Below are positions 10,201 to 17,910 of a stretch of DNA of 64,000 bases, one piece after another. The translations under genes and the position numbers were made by a program. The notes under the pieces were generated by a model, which saw only the letters and a program-made list of their open reading frames with translations, was not told where the DNA came from and did not search any database. Source of the stretch: Psychrobacter sp. GP33 (GTDB lineage: Bacteria > Pseudomonadota > Gammaproteobacteria > Pseudomonadales > Moraxellaceae); NCBI RefSeq assembly GCF_014119005.1, contig NZ_JACGYX010000007.1, positions 1 to 64,000 of the forward strand, in the 5' to 3' direction. How positions within the stretch are numbered: the first letter of the stretch is position 1; each line of letters starts with the position of its first letter.

Positions 10201-10483
10201 GGCTGAATTTTTGAAGATAGGGTGTGAAATTATTGCTCCTCACCATTGGCAACTGACTTCTAGTAGCGTAAAAGAGGTTAGGGAGTTCAAGAAAAAACAT
10301 AAACTTGATATCACCATTAGGGTAGAAGCTAACCAAAACTGTGTAGGCTTTGAAGCTAGAGTTGTCAGAAAAATGAAATCCAAATCTGAAAAACAAGCTA
10401 CTTATGAATCTTCCGGTGTCTTGAAGTTTTTGGGAGAGGTGTTAGTAATACTGATTGACTGTAGCAATAATGAAAAGGGCTAG
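7265..10483 (+). CDS. Large tyrosine recombinase (third trio gene)
   Basis: Predicted site-specific recombinase of 1072 residues, unusually long for the family. The ATG at 7265 has GGAGG nine bases upstream and overlaps the restored end of the previous gene; the in-frame ATG at 7220 lacks such a site. The catalytic domain lies roughly at residues 560-800, with arginine in RTGMRINELEGIK, HSLRHT (HxxR), VGHLT (H) and a likely nucleophilic tyrosine in FEHYIHTAH. An acidic linker rich in D and E sits near residues 460-520. The C-terminal 270 residues have no recognised domain. With its two upstream partners it resembles the trio modules that carry defence cargo, such as the Gamma-Mobile-Trio elements (recalled, not compared). 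Confidence 0.85.
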   Translation: MAEPTELFSHERRAANLQHQKLLLVGKAEVIVTDYLYKHKPFNDSDMVEHYRIIDNELSIKFTTFNQYRCARQGFLQAVRNYNKINNCSLDEPVVPIVAERDKLTISYEWFVEGSKVSSAWETMQLSWQNKSKFSANDYVAYFLYSSVIFGGLNDLSALKALYQWVFSDRQLYLVNLKKQAEDNKKLNANRILLVIPLEIRDDKYGCRVDGNDDSLTRYVSYVPDDLSLMFLYALGDTSINKREIQEFETIIKGLNNKFELTCRDPKKIHLSHLIKYANFHWRQWLGSAIDGAGSLVMQGQLKSTSLPTEQLVSYNQEVIQSTQPAITWQQLFIQSTSSNDTSKPSKSYPAFSKNIIQLIQEALKGTRLSAKDTINNIKDEFPQPNAIRLLGWVLFLLEGNQTNLNSVSKYVGCIGREWLMLTMDEELEEWGTNDYEEIYEQIILSKVKDARKKDVLQKDPIDDRDDIELDDDDVKNSGGDDLEEPISDLTQVLDENKESKNESQQSTSLDELKDTQSYTYGRLRAFHRYQMQYFEAPDVIFAWGENKQVVKASMVSPRVYKAMYETLQASELNKSQTLLCQTILILAYRTGMRINELEGIKLKNVKALLDISIVLTPNPYLRLKSSSAKRRVLLAAFLKEDELKIVTLFIAQQQRMGASYLFSQGASRQPLPTYFFSNLMRILWDKVLGQDNHNYTFHSLRHTAISQLALAINGSALAEVMTDYTLDKCQNIADSLAGYHQNQGAWFGLASFVGHLTCDTTFEHYIHTAHLLAGWQLRKAKIEIPFTVLKSITGIDYQTVNYHDKTAYNKSTKTVVLKKLRPYFAKKLKAHHTPLFTAPDMSSQLIQHNNEGEGIQYSVFIDARYDAVISFIREIDRIRPEVREKELENIAIKHGIHLLNARELYKNASSLNNNDKLITQVKGQTAQAIITTALDNAYNLSVQKPDQLREFVSIYKQKHITSRSYLKFGIKKSQHELLAEFLKIGCEIIAPHHWQLTSSSVKEVREFKKKHKLDITIRVEANQNCVGFEARVVRKMKSKSEKQATYESSGVLKFLGEVLVILIDCSNNEKG

Positions 10484-10696
10484 TGCATACTAGCTTCTAC
10501 CGTCAGGTTGTGTAACTAAAAACTCCCAAGTTTACTTGTACAGTTTCTTAAGCATAGCTCAAGACGATGCAGGCTTATTTATTAGCAGATCAATTGGAAA
10601 GATTAAAAGACTGGAAACAGGCAATCGTGCTATTTTTGCCGAATGCTTGAAAAATCAGGTTTCTTGGTTCCGCCCATACGTAAATGGAGATGGTTT
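10484..10696. other. Spacer between recombinase module and CARF genes
   Basis: This 213-base spacer holds one copy of a 19-bp sequence repeated at 41497 and a possible 27-codon open frame beginning ATG at 10567 with no convincing ribosome site. It looks like a junction or the relic of a lost gene. Confidence 0.4.
10543..10561 (+). repeat. 19-bp direct repeat, left copy
   Basis: GTTTCTTAAGCATAGCTCA occurs here and again, exactly, at 41497-41515 in the same orientation. The two copies bracket the CARF, TerY-P and IS-flanked segments. Their role is unknown; an attachment site, a recombination scar or a shared leader sequence are all possible. Confidence 0.7.
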
Positions 10697-12469
10697 ATGA
10701 AAAAATATTTAATGACTTGGTATGGAATTACTGATCTTAAAGCTTCACTTGAATTAGAACAGTCAACGGGGCCTGTTTTAGGAGCTTTGCTTACTGAGGA
10801 TTATGACGAAGTAGTAATTCTTGGTTTTACTCAAGTTGGTAAGTCCAATGAAGATAATCTATCTAACACCCAAGCATCTGAGATAAAAGATGCTGACCTG
10901 ATTGTCGTAAGACGGTTTATTAATCAATTTTCTAATACAGAAGAGGCACATACTCACTTTTTAGTCTGGCTTAAAAAACAACTAAAAGACATGGGGAAAA
11001 ATATTAAAGTGAGTTTTAACTCTGTTAAATTGATACATCTGAATGATACTGAAGGAATCTATGAAGCAGCAACACAGTCTTTAGATTTGGTTGCTCATAA
11101 AGAAGGTGAGAAGCTCGTCACACTTTATTTAAGTCCAGGAACGCCAGTTATGGCTTTCGTATGGGCATTTGCTGCGCTGACACATCCAAATCTTAAAAAG
11201 CGACTTATAGCAGCTTCTCAATATGGTAAACCACCAGAAGAAATTGTATTACCGAATAATTGGATGGAATGGCATGGTAAACAAATTAAAGCTTGTGAGG
11301 TAAACTCATCGCGTTACGATGTTATTTTTCATTTATTTGGTGATCAACGCATTCCTAGCTTGCTTGGAATTAATCAATTCCACAGCAAGAAACACATTTT
11401 TCTTAATTCAAAGAAGTTTCCTGCTGACATTATGAAACAGTTCATTACTAAGGCTGACTTTGACCAAATTTCAGTCGATCCTTACGATCCTGAAGAGGTT
11501 CGTTCTACTATTTTAAATATTACTAGCAAAATGGCAGGTAACTCGAAAGTTGGTTTCAATTTAACAGGAGGAACTAAGTTGATGTATGCAGGAGCGCTTG
11601 CTGCTTGTCGTAAGATTAACGCAACTCCATTTTATTTTGACAGCCGAAGCCATCAGGTTGTTAACTTGAATGACTTTACTAGAGAAGACACGAAGTTAAT
11701 AGAGTCTGTAGAAACCTTTTTCATGCTTAATGGAGATGAGTTATTTATTTCAAAACCTGGTTATTGGGATGATATAGCAGACATAAGGAACCCAGATAGA
11801 GAACGTTTGACAAATGAATTATGGAAAATACGCTCTAAATTAACTGGTCTCTATAGGAGTCTAGTTAAATATAACGATAGCTTTCAACCGTTTCAACTAA
11901 ATCATAAAGATATATTTGTCGAACTTTCACGTGATAGAAGCGTCAAAATTAGTATTGGTGCTAAGTTTTTTGAATTTCAAGAATGGGAGGACTTTGCTAA
12001 ATATCTCTCAGGAGGATGGTTTGAAGAATACGTCTTTATGAAGTTACAGCCACTGATTGCTTCGAGCTTAATAATGGATATGCGGATGGGCTTAGAAGTT
12101 GCGTTTAAAAGTAGCTCACAGCCAGGTAATAAAGCGGTTTCCTTTGAGCAGTTAAAGCTACAAGTGCGCAAACAAACCGAAGGAGAGAAGTATCAGGAGC
12201 TTGACATTGTTTTTACTGATGGCCGTCGGCTTTATATTGTAGAGTGTAAATCCGGCAATATAAAAACAGATCAAATAATGCAGCTACAAAATATTGTTAG
12301 GTTCTATGGAGGAGTGGAAGGTGAGGGTATTCTAGCTTCATGCTTTTTGTCTTCTAATAAAGTGGTTGATAAGAAAATTAAAGATTCAACAAATATTAAA
12401 AAAGCTTCAGGTGAAAATTTAATATATGAGTTAAATCAGATTATAAAGTCTGGAGTTCTCAGTCGATGA
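10697..12469 (+). CDS. Dual-CARF PD-(D/E)XK nuclease (Can1/Card1-like)
   Basis: Predicted cyclic-nucleotide-activated nuclease of 590 residues. The ATG at 10697 has a GGAGATGG ribosome site; the in-frame ATG at 10643 does not. Two CARF-type signatures occur: SPGTPVM at residues 146-152, as in CARF sensors, and NLTGGTK at 288-294, as in Card1/DUF1887 proteins. A PD-(D/E)XK nuclease follows, with GGWFEEY near 439, D503 in ELDIVF and E516-x-K518 in VECKSG. Family members Can1 and Card1 are activated by cyclic oligoadenylate from type III CRISPR and cut nucleic acid. No Cas10 or array is seen here, so the activator is unknown. Its TGA overlaps the ATG of the decayed VWA gene that follows, showing that the two once formed an operon. 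Confidence 0.82.
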   Translation: MKKYLMTWYGITDLKASLELEQSTGPVLGALLTEDYDEVVILGFTQVGKSNEDNLSNTQASEIKDADLIVVRRFINQFSNTEEAHTHFLVWLKKQLKDMGKNIKVSFNSVKLIHLNDTEGIYEAATQSLDLVAHKEGEKLVTLYLSPGTPVMAFVWAFAALTHPNLKKRLIAASQYGKPPEEIVLPNNWMEWHGKQIKACEVNSSRYDVIFHLFGDQRIPSLLGINQFHSKKHIFLNSKKFPADIMKQFITKADFDQISVDPYDPEEVRSTILNITSKMAGNSKVGFNLTGGTKLMYAGALAACRKINATPFYFDSRSHQVVNLNDFTREDTKLIESVETFFMLNGDELFISKPGYWDDIADIRNPDRERLTNELWKIRSKLTGLYRSLVKYNDSFQPFQLNHKDIFVELSRDRSVKISIGAKFFEFQEWEDFAKYLSGGWFEEYVFMKLQPLIASSLIMDMRMGLEVAFKSSSQPGNKAVSFEQLKLQVRKQTEGEKYQELDIVFTDGRRLYIVECKSGNIKTDQIMQLQNIVRFYGGVEGEGILASCFLSSNKVVDKKIKDSTNIKKASGENLIYELNQIIKSGVLSR

Positions 12470-13050
12470 AAACATCTATTTATCTGTTTTTTGATGTTTC
12501 CAGTAGCATGAATTAGTTAGGGGAAATTCATCTTCAGCGAAACTTGTGATGTTATATTGCTCAACTGCAGCTTATAGATCAGGGAAAATATGCAAATATA
12601 GATATTAATTTTATGAATGGGCTCAAAATATTTCCGAGATCGCTGTGCAAAGCGATGGGGCTATAACTAACCTAAACACTCGATGTTCGTCGAGCCTGAA
12701 TATATCATGTGATTTTCTATTTCAGAATCTAAACAGTACTGAGAGATCGAAGGTTCTCATTCTCTCTGATGGTAACTTTTCTAATTTGAACATATTAAGT
12801 TTTCATAGCCAATCGAGTTCAATTTCTGATTTGATTATTTGGACTGTTGCAGCAGGCGCTGATGTTTATCTTATGAAGTTGAAGAAAGTTTCAACAAATA
12901 ATAGTGTTTATCTTTTGGAGGATATTGCCTCAGCGTTTGATTGTATTTTTTTTGAAAGTGATGATCAGCTAGCTGTTCCAGTATCTACAGATCAGATTCT
13001 TAGGTCCGAACTGGCTGAGCCAATAGAATTAGAGGAAGATTGGGATGCAT
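12466..13050 (+). pseudogene. Decayed VWA-domain gene (TerY-like relic)
   Basis: The relic starts with an ATG overlapping the nuclease stop and reads MKTSIYLFFDVSSSMN, a clear VWA metal-site DxSxS start, then hits a TAG. Later frames hold KVLILSDGNFS, matching the LVLTDGYF strand of the intact second VWA protein at 17371, and an acidic EEDWD tail like that protein's end. At least one frameshift or stop separates the pieces, so no complete product is possible. It appears to be a paralogue, or an earlier copy, of the second VWA gene of the large operon. The 168-codon open frame beginning at 12645 is part of this relic rather than an independent gene. Confidence 0.75.
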
Positions 13051-13432
13051 TATCAAAACTGGAGCAGCTGGCGAGTCTCAGTAACTGGGCCTTTGCATGT
13101 AAAAAAATATACCTAACCAAGATTCATAGATGGTACGAAAATACAAATTAGGTAATATCATCGTATCAGATGGTTTAGGTAGTAAATCGCATTCCGATCA
13201 CGGCTCAAAAATAGCTTGTCTTGCTGTTTTTGAAGCTGCCAAAAGTTATCATAATAATCCTGATGCAAACATCATTGGCATTCTTAGGCTCATCAATGCC
13301 AACTGGATTGTAAAAATTGCTCCGTTTACTTATTCAGAATGTTCGGCTACACGCCTCTTTGCTATGCAGCATGGAATAGTCGTCACACTGGGTCGTCGCC
13401 TTGGAGATGGAATGATTGCTATTTTTGTGTAA
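13045..13432 (+). pseudogene. Decayed PP2C-type phosphatase gene
   Basis: An ATG at 13045 opens a frame reading WR then TGPLH within its first 20 codons, as in the WRGFGDSEIGPLH start of the intact PP2C protein at 17894. The sequence then shifts frame. The segment from 13130 contains VSDGLGSKSHSDHG and later ECSATRLFAM, matching LSDGLGSKSLSHLG and QCRCTALFAI of the intact copy, followed by LGDGMIAI. The second half of the phosphatase is missing. The order VWA then PP2C and the overlap between them copy the intact operon, so this is the remains of a duplicated VWA-PP2C pair attached to the CARF nuclease gene. Confidence 0.75.
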
Positions 13433-13726
13433 GTCGAAGGAAAGCCATTATTCTTGGTGATAATAAGAAATGTAGTGGGTGGCTTAGGTTGTTGTACTGA
13501 CGTCTTGGGTCAGAGATGTCTTTTGAGTAGGTTATGGGGTTGTCTAAGATAATCTGCTCCCAAATTATGTACTATCGCATCTCTTTGTAGTGTGATTGGT
13601 ATGATCGATTTATTTATTTATTCTATCAAATAAGCTTCCGTGATATAGTCGGGACGGTTTACCCAACAGGAAGTAATGCTAAGCAACGGCTTGGGCATAT
13701 TTTGATAAAGGCAGTAAGGAGTAAAT
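13433..13726. other. Spacer with IS end relic and promoter region
   Basis: About 290 bases with no gene. It holds a relic of an IS3-type inverted end, annotated separately, and must contain the promoter for the 42-codon frame and the CARF gene that follow. Confidence 0.45.
13638..13661. repeat. Solo IS3-type terminal repeat relic
   Basis: GATATAGTCGGGACGGTT closely matches the right end of the IS3 element at 57677-58985 (GATATAGTCGGGGCGGTT). No transposase is next to it, so this is a leftover end from a past insertion and deletion. Confidence 0.6.
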
Positions 13727-13855
13727 ATGTCAGATCTAGGTATTCATGCTTGCGGTAATAATAACGTGCTCGTTAATATTATTGATGTAGAAAGCTACAA
13801 GTTTCAGTATTCAGATTTGGTCGCTTTAATAGTATTCAGTGGGTTCAAGAAGTGA
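13727..13855 (+). CDS. 42-residue ORF coupled to CARF gene
   Basis: The frame has a strong ribosome site (AAGGAG) and ATG at 13727, encodes 42 residues beginning MSDLGIHACGNNNVLVNI, and ends in a TGA that overlaps the GTG start of the CARF gene (GTGA). The coupling and the good ribosome site argue that it is translated, at least to deliver ribosomes to the next gene. The sequence matches no family I know. It may be a small real protein, a leader peptide, or the front of a gene whose remainder was deleted. Confidence 0.5.
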   Translation: MSDLGIHACGNNNVLVNIIDVESYKFQYSDLVALIVFSGFKK

Positions 13856-15045
13856 AAACTATTCTGCTGTCCGTTATGGGAACAAGTCCTCAAGTACTAA
13901 CTGAAACTCTCTATGCTATTTACAAGCAGGGTAAGCCTTTTCCTGACGAGGTTTACTTAATCACTTCAGAAAATGCCAAGGCAAAAGCAGTTGAATGGTT
14001 GTTTGAAAAAGAACAGATAGAGCATTTAAAAGCTCACCATAGACTGCCAGACTTTAAGTTTGAGTTAGATCATATCTTGCTTATGGAGCATGATAATGGT
14101 GAGTTAGTATTTGACGGCAGTGAAGAGCAGGATCAGCAAAGTATTGCAGACTCTATTACTCGTATTGTGGCTAAGTTCACCTCTGATGAAAACTGTCGGA
14201 TTCATGCATCTATAGCAGGCGGTCGTAAGACCATGGCATTTTATATGGGTTATGCTATGTCAATTTTTGGTCGTGAGCAAGATGTCCTTAGCCATGTTTT
14301 TGTTAGCAAAGATTTTGAATTTTCTGATCAGTTTTTTTTCCCAACCTTGGACGATAATTATATTGCCAAGAACGATAAGGTTTTGAATACCAAAGCTGCA
14401 AAAGTAAACCTTTTGGAGATTCCATTTGTACGTATGCGAAATATGGTGGATCAAAGCTTTATAAATCAGATTGAGAGTAACTCCTTTAGTAAAACCATTG
14501 CATTATTAAATACTTATAAAAATAAAAGAGTAAAAGTTAAAATTATATCTAAGAAGAAATATATTTTAGTAAATGGCATTAAGATTAAACTCCCGCCAAA
14601 AGAGCTTGCATTTTATTTTTGGTTGAGCCAGTTACCTAGTAGAAAAATTGATATGGATCGTCAGTTTTGTGATGATCTAGTGCATAGCGCGTCTTATTTA
14701 AAAACCTATTCAATGATTGCTGGTGATAGTCGAGTATTTGCTTCTTTCAATGTTGATAGAGAAGTAGTTGAGGAGAATACGGTAGAGTCTCTATCAAAGC
14801 TGCCAGGCCTAAAACCATTAGAAAAATATTGGCTTCAGCAAGCTCGCTCTAAGATTAACAGTCAATTTAAGCAATGGCTTGAAGCAGCTGTGTGTAGCGA
14901 GGTTGAGATTGGTAGTAACGAGTACAACACACAGCTACATGAGGTTTGTTACTTTATTCCTGAAACATTAGTCGTTGAGCATGATTTAAGTGTAAATAAA
15001 TTTACTCATGAAGCTAATAGTATCGATCTTGTATCAAAACTTTAG
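13852..15045 (+). CDS. CARF protein, NE0113 family (CRISPR ring nuclease/Csm6-like)
   Basis: Predicted cyclic-oligonucleotide-binding protein of 397 residues. The N-terminal CARF domain begins with the strand ILLSVMGTSPQVLTETLYAI, typical of TIGR02584, and has the ligand-site motif SIAGGRKTM around residues 120-128. A second region from about 195 includes IKLPPKELAFYFWLS, which looks like a winged-helix segment, and a helical C-terminus. Family members accompany type III CRISPR loci and are named ring nucleases or Csm6-like. GTG start with translational coupling to the 42-codon frame. No cas operon or array is visible, so it may be an orphan or serve the neighbouring Can1-like nuclease by sensing or degrading the same signal. 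Confidence 0.82.
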   Translation: MKTILLSVMGTSPQVLTETLYAIYKQGKPFPDEVYLITSENAKAKAVEWLFEKEQIEHLKAHHRLPDFKFELDHILLMEHDNGELVFDGSEEQDQQSIADSITRIVAKFTSDENCRIHASIAGGRKTMAFYMGYAMSIFGREQDVLSHVFVSKDFEFSDQFFFPTLDDNYIAKNDKVLNTKAAKVNLLEIPFVRMRNMVDQSFINQIESNSFSKTIALLNTYKNKRVKVKIISKKKYILVNGIKIKLPPKELAFYFWLSQLPSRKIDMDRQFCDDLVHSASYLKTYSMIAGDSRVFASFNVDREVVEENTVESLSKLPGLKPLEKYWLQQARSKINSQFKQWLEAAVCSEVEIGSNEYNTQLHEVCYFIPETLVVEHDLSVNKFTHEANSIDLVSKL

Positions 15046-15096
15046 CTATATAAATTGGCACAGCTCTAATTTAATATCTAGGGACAATGTAAGCAT

Positions 15097-16492
15097 ATGC
15101 AAAAAGATAAATGTTTGATTTGTAATATCGGCGCTTCCATTAGTAATGGTTGTGAATTGCAACATGAATACTTTAAGTTAGGCCATGAATGGGAAGAAGA
15201 TACTAAAGCCTTTGAGCAGCAAATAAGCATGTGTGTAGCAGAACTTAAAAAACGTTTATAAAGTTTCTGCCGAGATTAACTCGCTTGAACGCTTAGGTTT
15301 GAAAAAACCAGTAAAGTAGTTTTGTTGTCAACAGATAATGTCGCCAGTAAAGCTTGTGCTAACGAAATAAAAAAGCATCAAAAGAACAGAGCTTCCGCGA
15401 GTTGGTCAAAAAGGTTTTGGCCTATTTAAACAATGATGACCTAAATTAACAACATGGTGTGGTATTAAACCTAACTCAAGACTACAAGAAAGTGATTCAG
15501 TTTTTAACTTTGTTAGACATGCTGTATGGCAAACACAGTGTATGTATTTTTAAACGCGCTGAGCAATTGATTAGTCTACTACCGCTACCATTTACTTTTG
15601 ATATTTACAATCGTGTTGTGCCAGCGCTAAAAAGCATTGATGAGCAAACAGCTATTAGTAAGCAAGAGTACTACTCCTTTATTATGGATTATACCGAGCA
15701 GGAAAAGCTCTTGCCTACTTCATTTATAGAGCCTATTGGCGACAATATGATAACTATCTCATCTTTTGCCGAAGTACTGTTATCAATAGAAAAGCTCAAT
15801 GCTACCCCTGTTGCTAGTCAAAGTATTTTAGAATAGCTTTAAGATGATATTGAACAATCAGCGTTAGCTCTGAAGCACTTAATCAAAAACAGTGTGAATC
15901 CACTATGACGCAAATAGCATAGCAAAAAATGGCAAAAAAAGGACTTAATCATTATTAAACAAAATACTACTACTGAGCGTCTAGCGGGATTTATAAAAGA
16001 TGACACTTTTTATGTGGCTTATGCATTTCTTACCCAAGAAAGCTATGAGCGCGACTTACCCAAATATAATGAACAAGGTGCCAAAAAACTCAATTATAAA
16101 CAATTTTAAATAACTGAAAATATAGGGCAAGTACAAAGCAATAATAGTGCAGACTTGTTAAAAGAACGTGATCAACTGCTAACCAAAAACCGGCAGTTAA
16201 TCAAAAAACAAAAGTTCTAGAAGAAAAAATAGACAATAACGACTTCGTTAAACTAGAGGAAAAAGAGCAGGTTGAAGGTCTACAGTAAATGATAGTCAAA
16301 TTAGAAAAGCAAATGATATATGCTAAAGCTGAATTAGAACAGCAAAAAATACAAGCTAAAATAACTCAGCAGAAATTAGAAAGACACGAATTAGGGCAAG
16401 AGCTTAACGCACAGCAGCAACAAACCGCTCAAAAATTATTATCAAAAGAATTTTGGTCAAGGTTTGCTCATATTTTTGAAGGTGGTAAATAA
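15097..16492 (+). pseudogene. Decayed APE2256/Csx1-like CARF gene
   Basis: Pieces of one gene lie in order across several frames. From 15097 comes MQKDKCLICNIGASISNG, like the family's N-terminal GtS strand. Around 15262-15390 are SAEINSLERLGL and VVLLSTDNVASKACANEIKK, the second sensor strand. From 15459 come VLNLTQDYKKVIQFLTLL, a decayed NxTGGxK ligand motif, and LLPLPFTFD. Near 15960-16110 is ERLAGFIKDDTFYVAYAF. A glutamine- and lysine-rich coiled-coil tail from 16150 ends KEFWSRFAHIFEGGK at 16490. Several stops and frameshifts break it, so no functional protein is expected. The conserved order indicates a single CARF effector gene inactivated in place, the third CARF locus in 6 kb. Confidence 0.72.
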
Positions 16493-16676
16493 TAATTATT
16501 ATATAGAATATAAGAATGGACTAGTATCTACTATTTAGCATTAAGTTTGTGTATAGAACCTTGCAGTTAGTAAGCTTGTAAACTCCTTATTTTTTTTAAA
16601 AGTGTTACTGTAACTCAACGTATCAAATTATTTGCTGATTTAATAATTAAGATAACTAAACTAAAAGGACAATATT

Positions 16677-17387
16677 ATGACTGGATTTAATCCTGCTGAT
16701 TTTACTGTAGCTAAAGCGAAACCTTTGCCGGTAGTACTGCTGCTTGATGTAAGTACTAGCATGAATGGTGATAAAATTAATCAACTTAATGCGGCAGTAA
16801 AAGAAATGATTTTAGACTTCGCTGCCGCGGAAAAAAATGAAACTGAGATTCTAGTTTCAATCATCACTTTTGGTGCTGAGGTATTGCTGCACACCCCCTA
16901 TACTTCTGCTAAAGATATTGAATGGCAAGACATGCAAGTCAGCGGTGCCACTCCTATGGGAACCGCTTTTTCGATGGCAAAAGCAATGATTGAAGATAAG
17001 GAAGTGACACCGTCGCGTGCTTATCGTCCAACTATTGTTTTAGTCTCAGATGGTGAGCCAAGTGACTCTTGGCAGCAGCCGTTACGCGCTCTAGTTAATG
17101 AAGGACGCTCACAAAAATGTGATCGTATGGCAATGGCTATAGGTGGTGAAGCCTCTAATACTGTGCTAAATGAGTTTATTTCGGGTACAGAAAATAAAGT
17201 AATTACCGCTCAAGATGCTTCACAAATTCAAGAGTGCTTTAAATTCGTAACCATGTCAGTGACTACTCGTACTAATAGCCAAAATGCAAATATTATACCC
17301 AAATCAGAAGAGATTGATAAGTTAATCGAGGAAGAACTGAGCCAGCAATCAGAAGAATTTGAGGATAATGATGATCCTTTCTCATAA
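16677..17387 (+). CDS. TerY-like VWA domain protein
   Basis: Predicted metal-ion-dependent protein-binding protein, 236 residues, nearly all one VWA domain. The MIDAS motif is D24-V-S26-T-S28 in LLLDVSTSMNGDK; a threonine contributor is in SGATPMGTA and the later aspartate in LVSDGEPSDSW. The C-terminal 25 residues are strongly acidic. Known TerY-P triads combine such a VWA protein with a PP2C phosphatase and a kinase, all present immediately downstream. The ATG has an AAAAGGAC ribosome site and follows about 185 bases of AT-rich sequence, so the operon promoter is probably here. It is likely a scaffold for the phosphorylation module. No signal peptide or membrane segment is seen. Confidence 0.88.
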   Translation: MTGFNPADFTVAKAKPLPVVLLLDVSTSMNGDKINQLNAAVKEMILDFAAAEKNETEILVSIITFGAEVLLHTPYTSAKDIEWQDMQVSGATPMGTAFSMAKAMIEDKEVTPSRAYRPTIVLVSDGEPSDSWQQPLRALVNEGRSQKCDRMAMAIGGEASNTVLNEFISGTENKVITAQDASQIQECFKFVTMSVTTRTNSQNANIIPKSEEIDKLIEEELSQQSEEFEDNDDPFS

Positions 17388-17910
17388 GCTGCACTGCATA
17401 ATAGACTGCTCCGGAAGTATGACGGAATATGGCAAACCAATGTTGTTGATTAACCTGCTGCGTTATATCCGTCAATTTACTGCACAAGATATTAAGAACA
17501 CACATTACTTCAGTTGGCGAGAGGATATTGCAGAAATCGACTGGCTAACTGAAGCAGATATAGAGCTGCCAGTCACTAAAGGTGGTAGTGATATTGCTAG
17601 GCTTTGCGATTGGGGTGAAGCAAATCCTGAGGTAACACTTTTAGTGCTAACAGATGGCTACTTTAAACTAAACGTACAGCAACGGCACCAGCTTAGCCAG
17701 TTTGACAATCTATATCTGGTTGGTGTTGGCGGTGATGCTGATTTAGTACAGCTAAATACACTATCGAATCATAGCTTTCGTGCTGATGGGTTAGATCGTG
17801 CTCTGCATACAATCTACCGACCAAAAGCTGTTGGGGTTGCCCCATCACACCGATTTGATTTAACTAAAATTATTATTGAAAACGAATCAGAGAATGATGA
17901 TGAGTGGTAA
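17371..17910 (+). CDS. Second VWA domain protein of TerY-P module
   Basis: A compact 179-residue VWA protein. The metal-site motif is in CIIDCSGSMTEYG (D12, S14, S16 from the chosen start), with KGGSDIAR and LVLTDGYF as later strands. Of two adjacent ATGs, 17371 is best spaced from GAGG at 17361-17364. It overlaps the end of the previous gene by 17 bases and the PP2C gene by a similar amount, so the three are coupled. It carries an acidic C-terminal tail like the first VWA protein. A decayed paralogue lies at 12466-13050. It may form a heteromeric adaptor with the first VWA protein (inference). Confidence 0.82.
   Translation: MILSHKLHCIIDCSGSMTEYGKPMLLINLLRYIRQFTAQDIKNTHYFSWREDIAEIDWLTEADIELPVTKGGSDIARLCDWGEANPEVTLLVLTDGYFKLNVQQRHQLSQFDNLYLVGVGGDADLVQLNTLSNHSFRADGLDRALHTIYRPKAVGVAPSHRFDLTKIIIENESENDDEW

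Noticed and set aside
12645-13432. Two separate hypothetical genes (168 and 100 codons)
   Set aside because: Their content matches frame-broken parts of VWA and PP2C proteins and neither has a normal start, so they are annotated as pseudogenes.
15459-16492. Independent small genes at 15459 and 16289
   Set aside because: They are in-order fragments of one decayed CARF protein, without ribosome sites.
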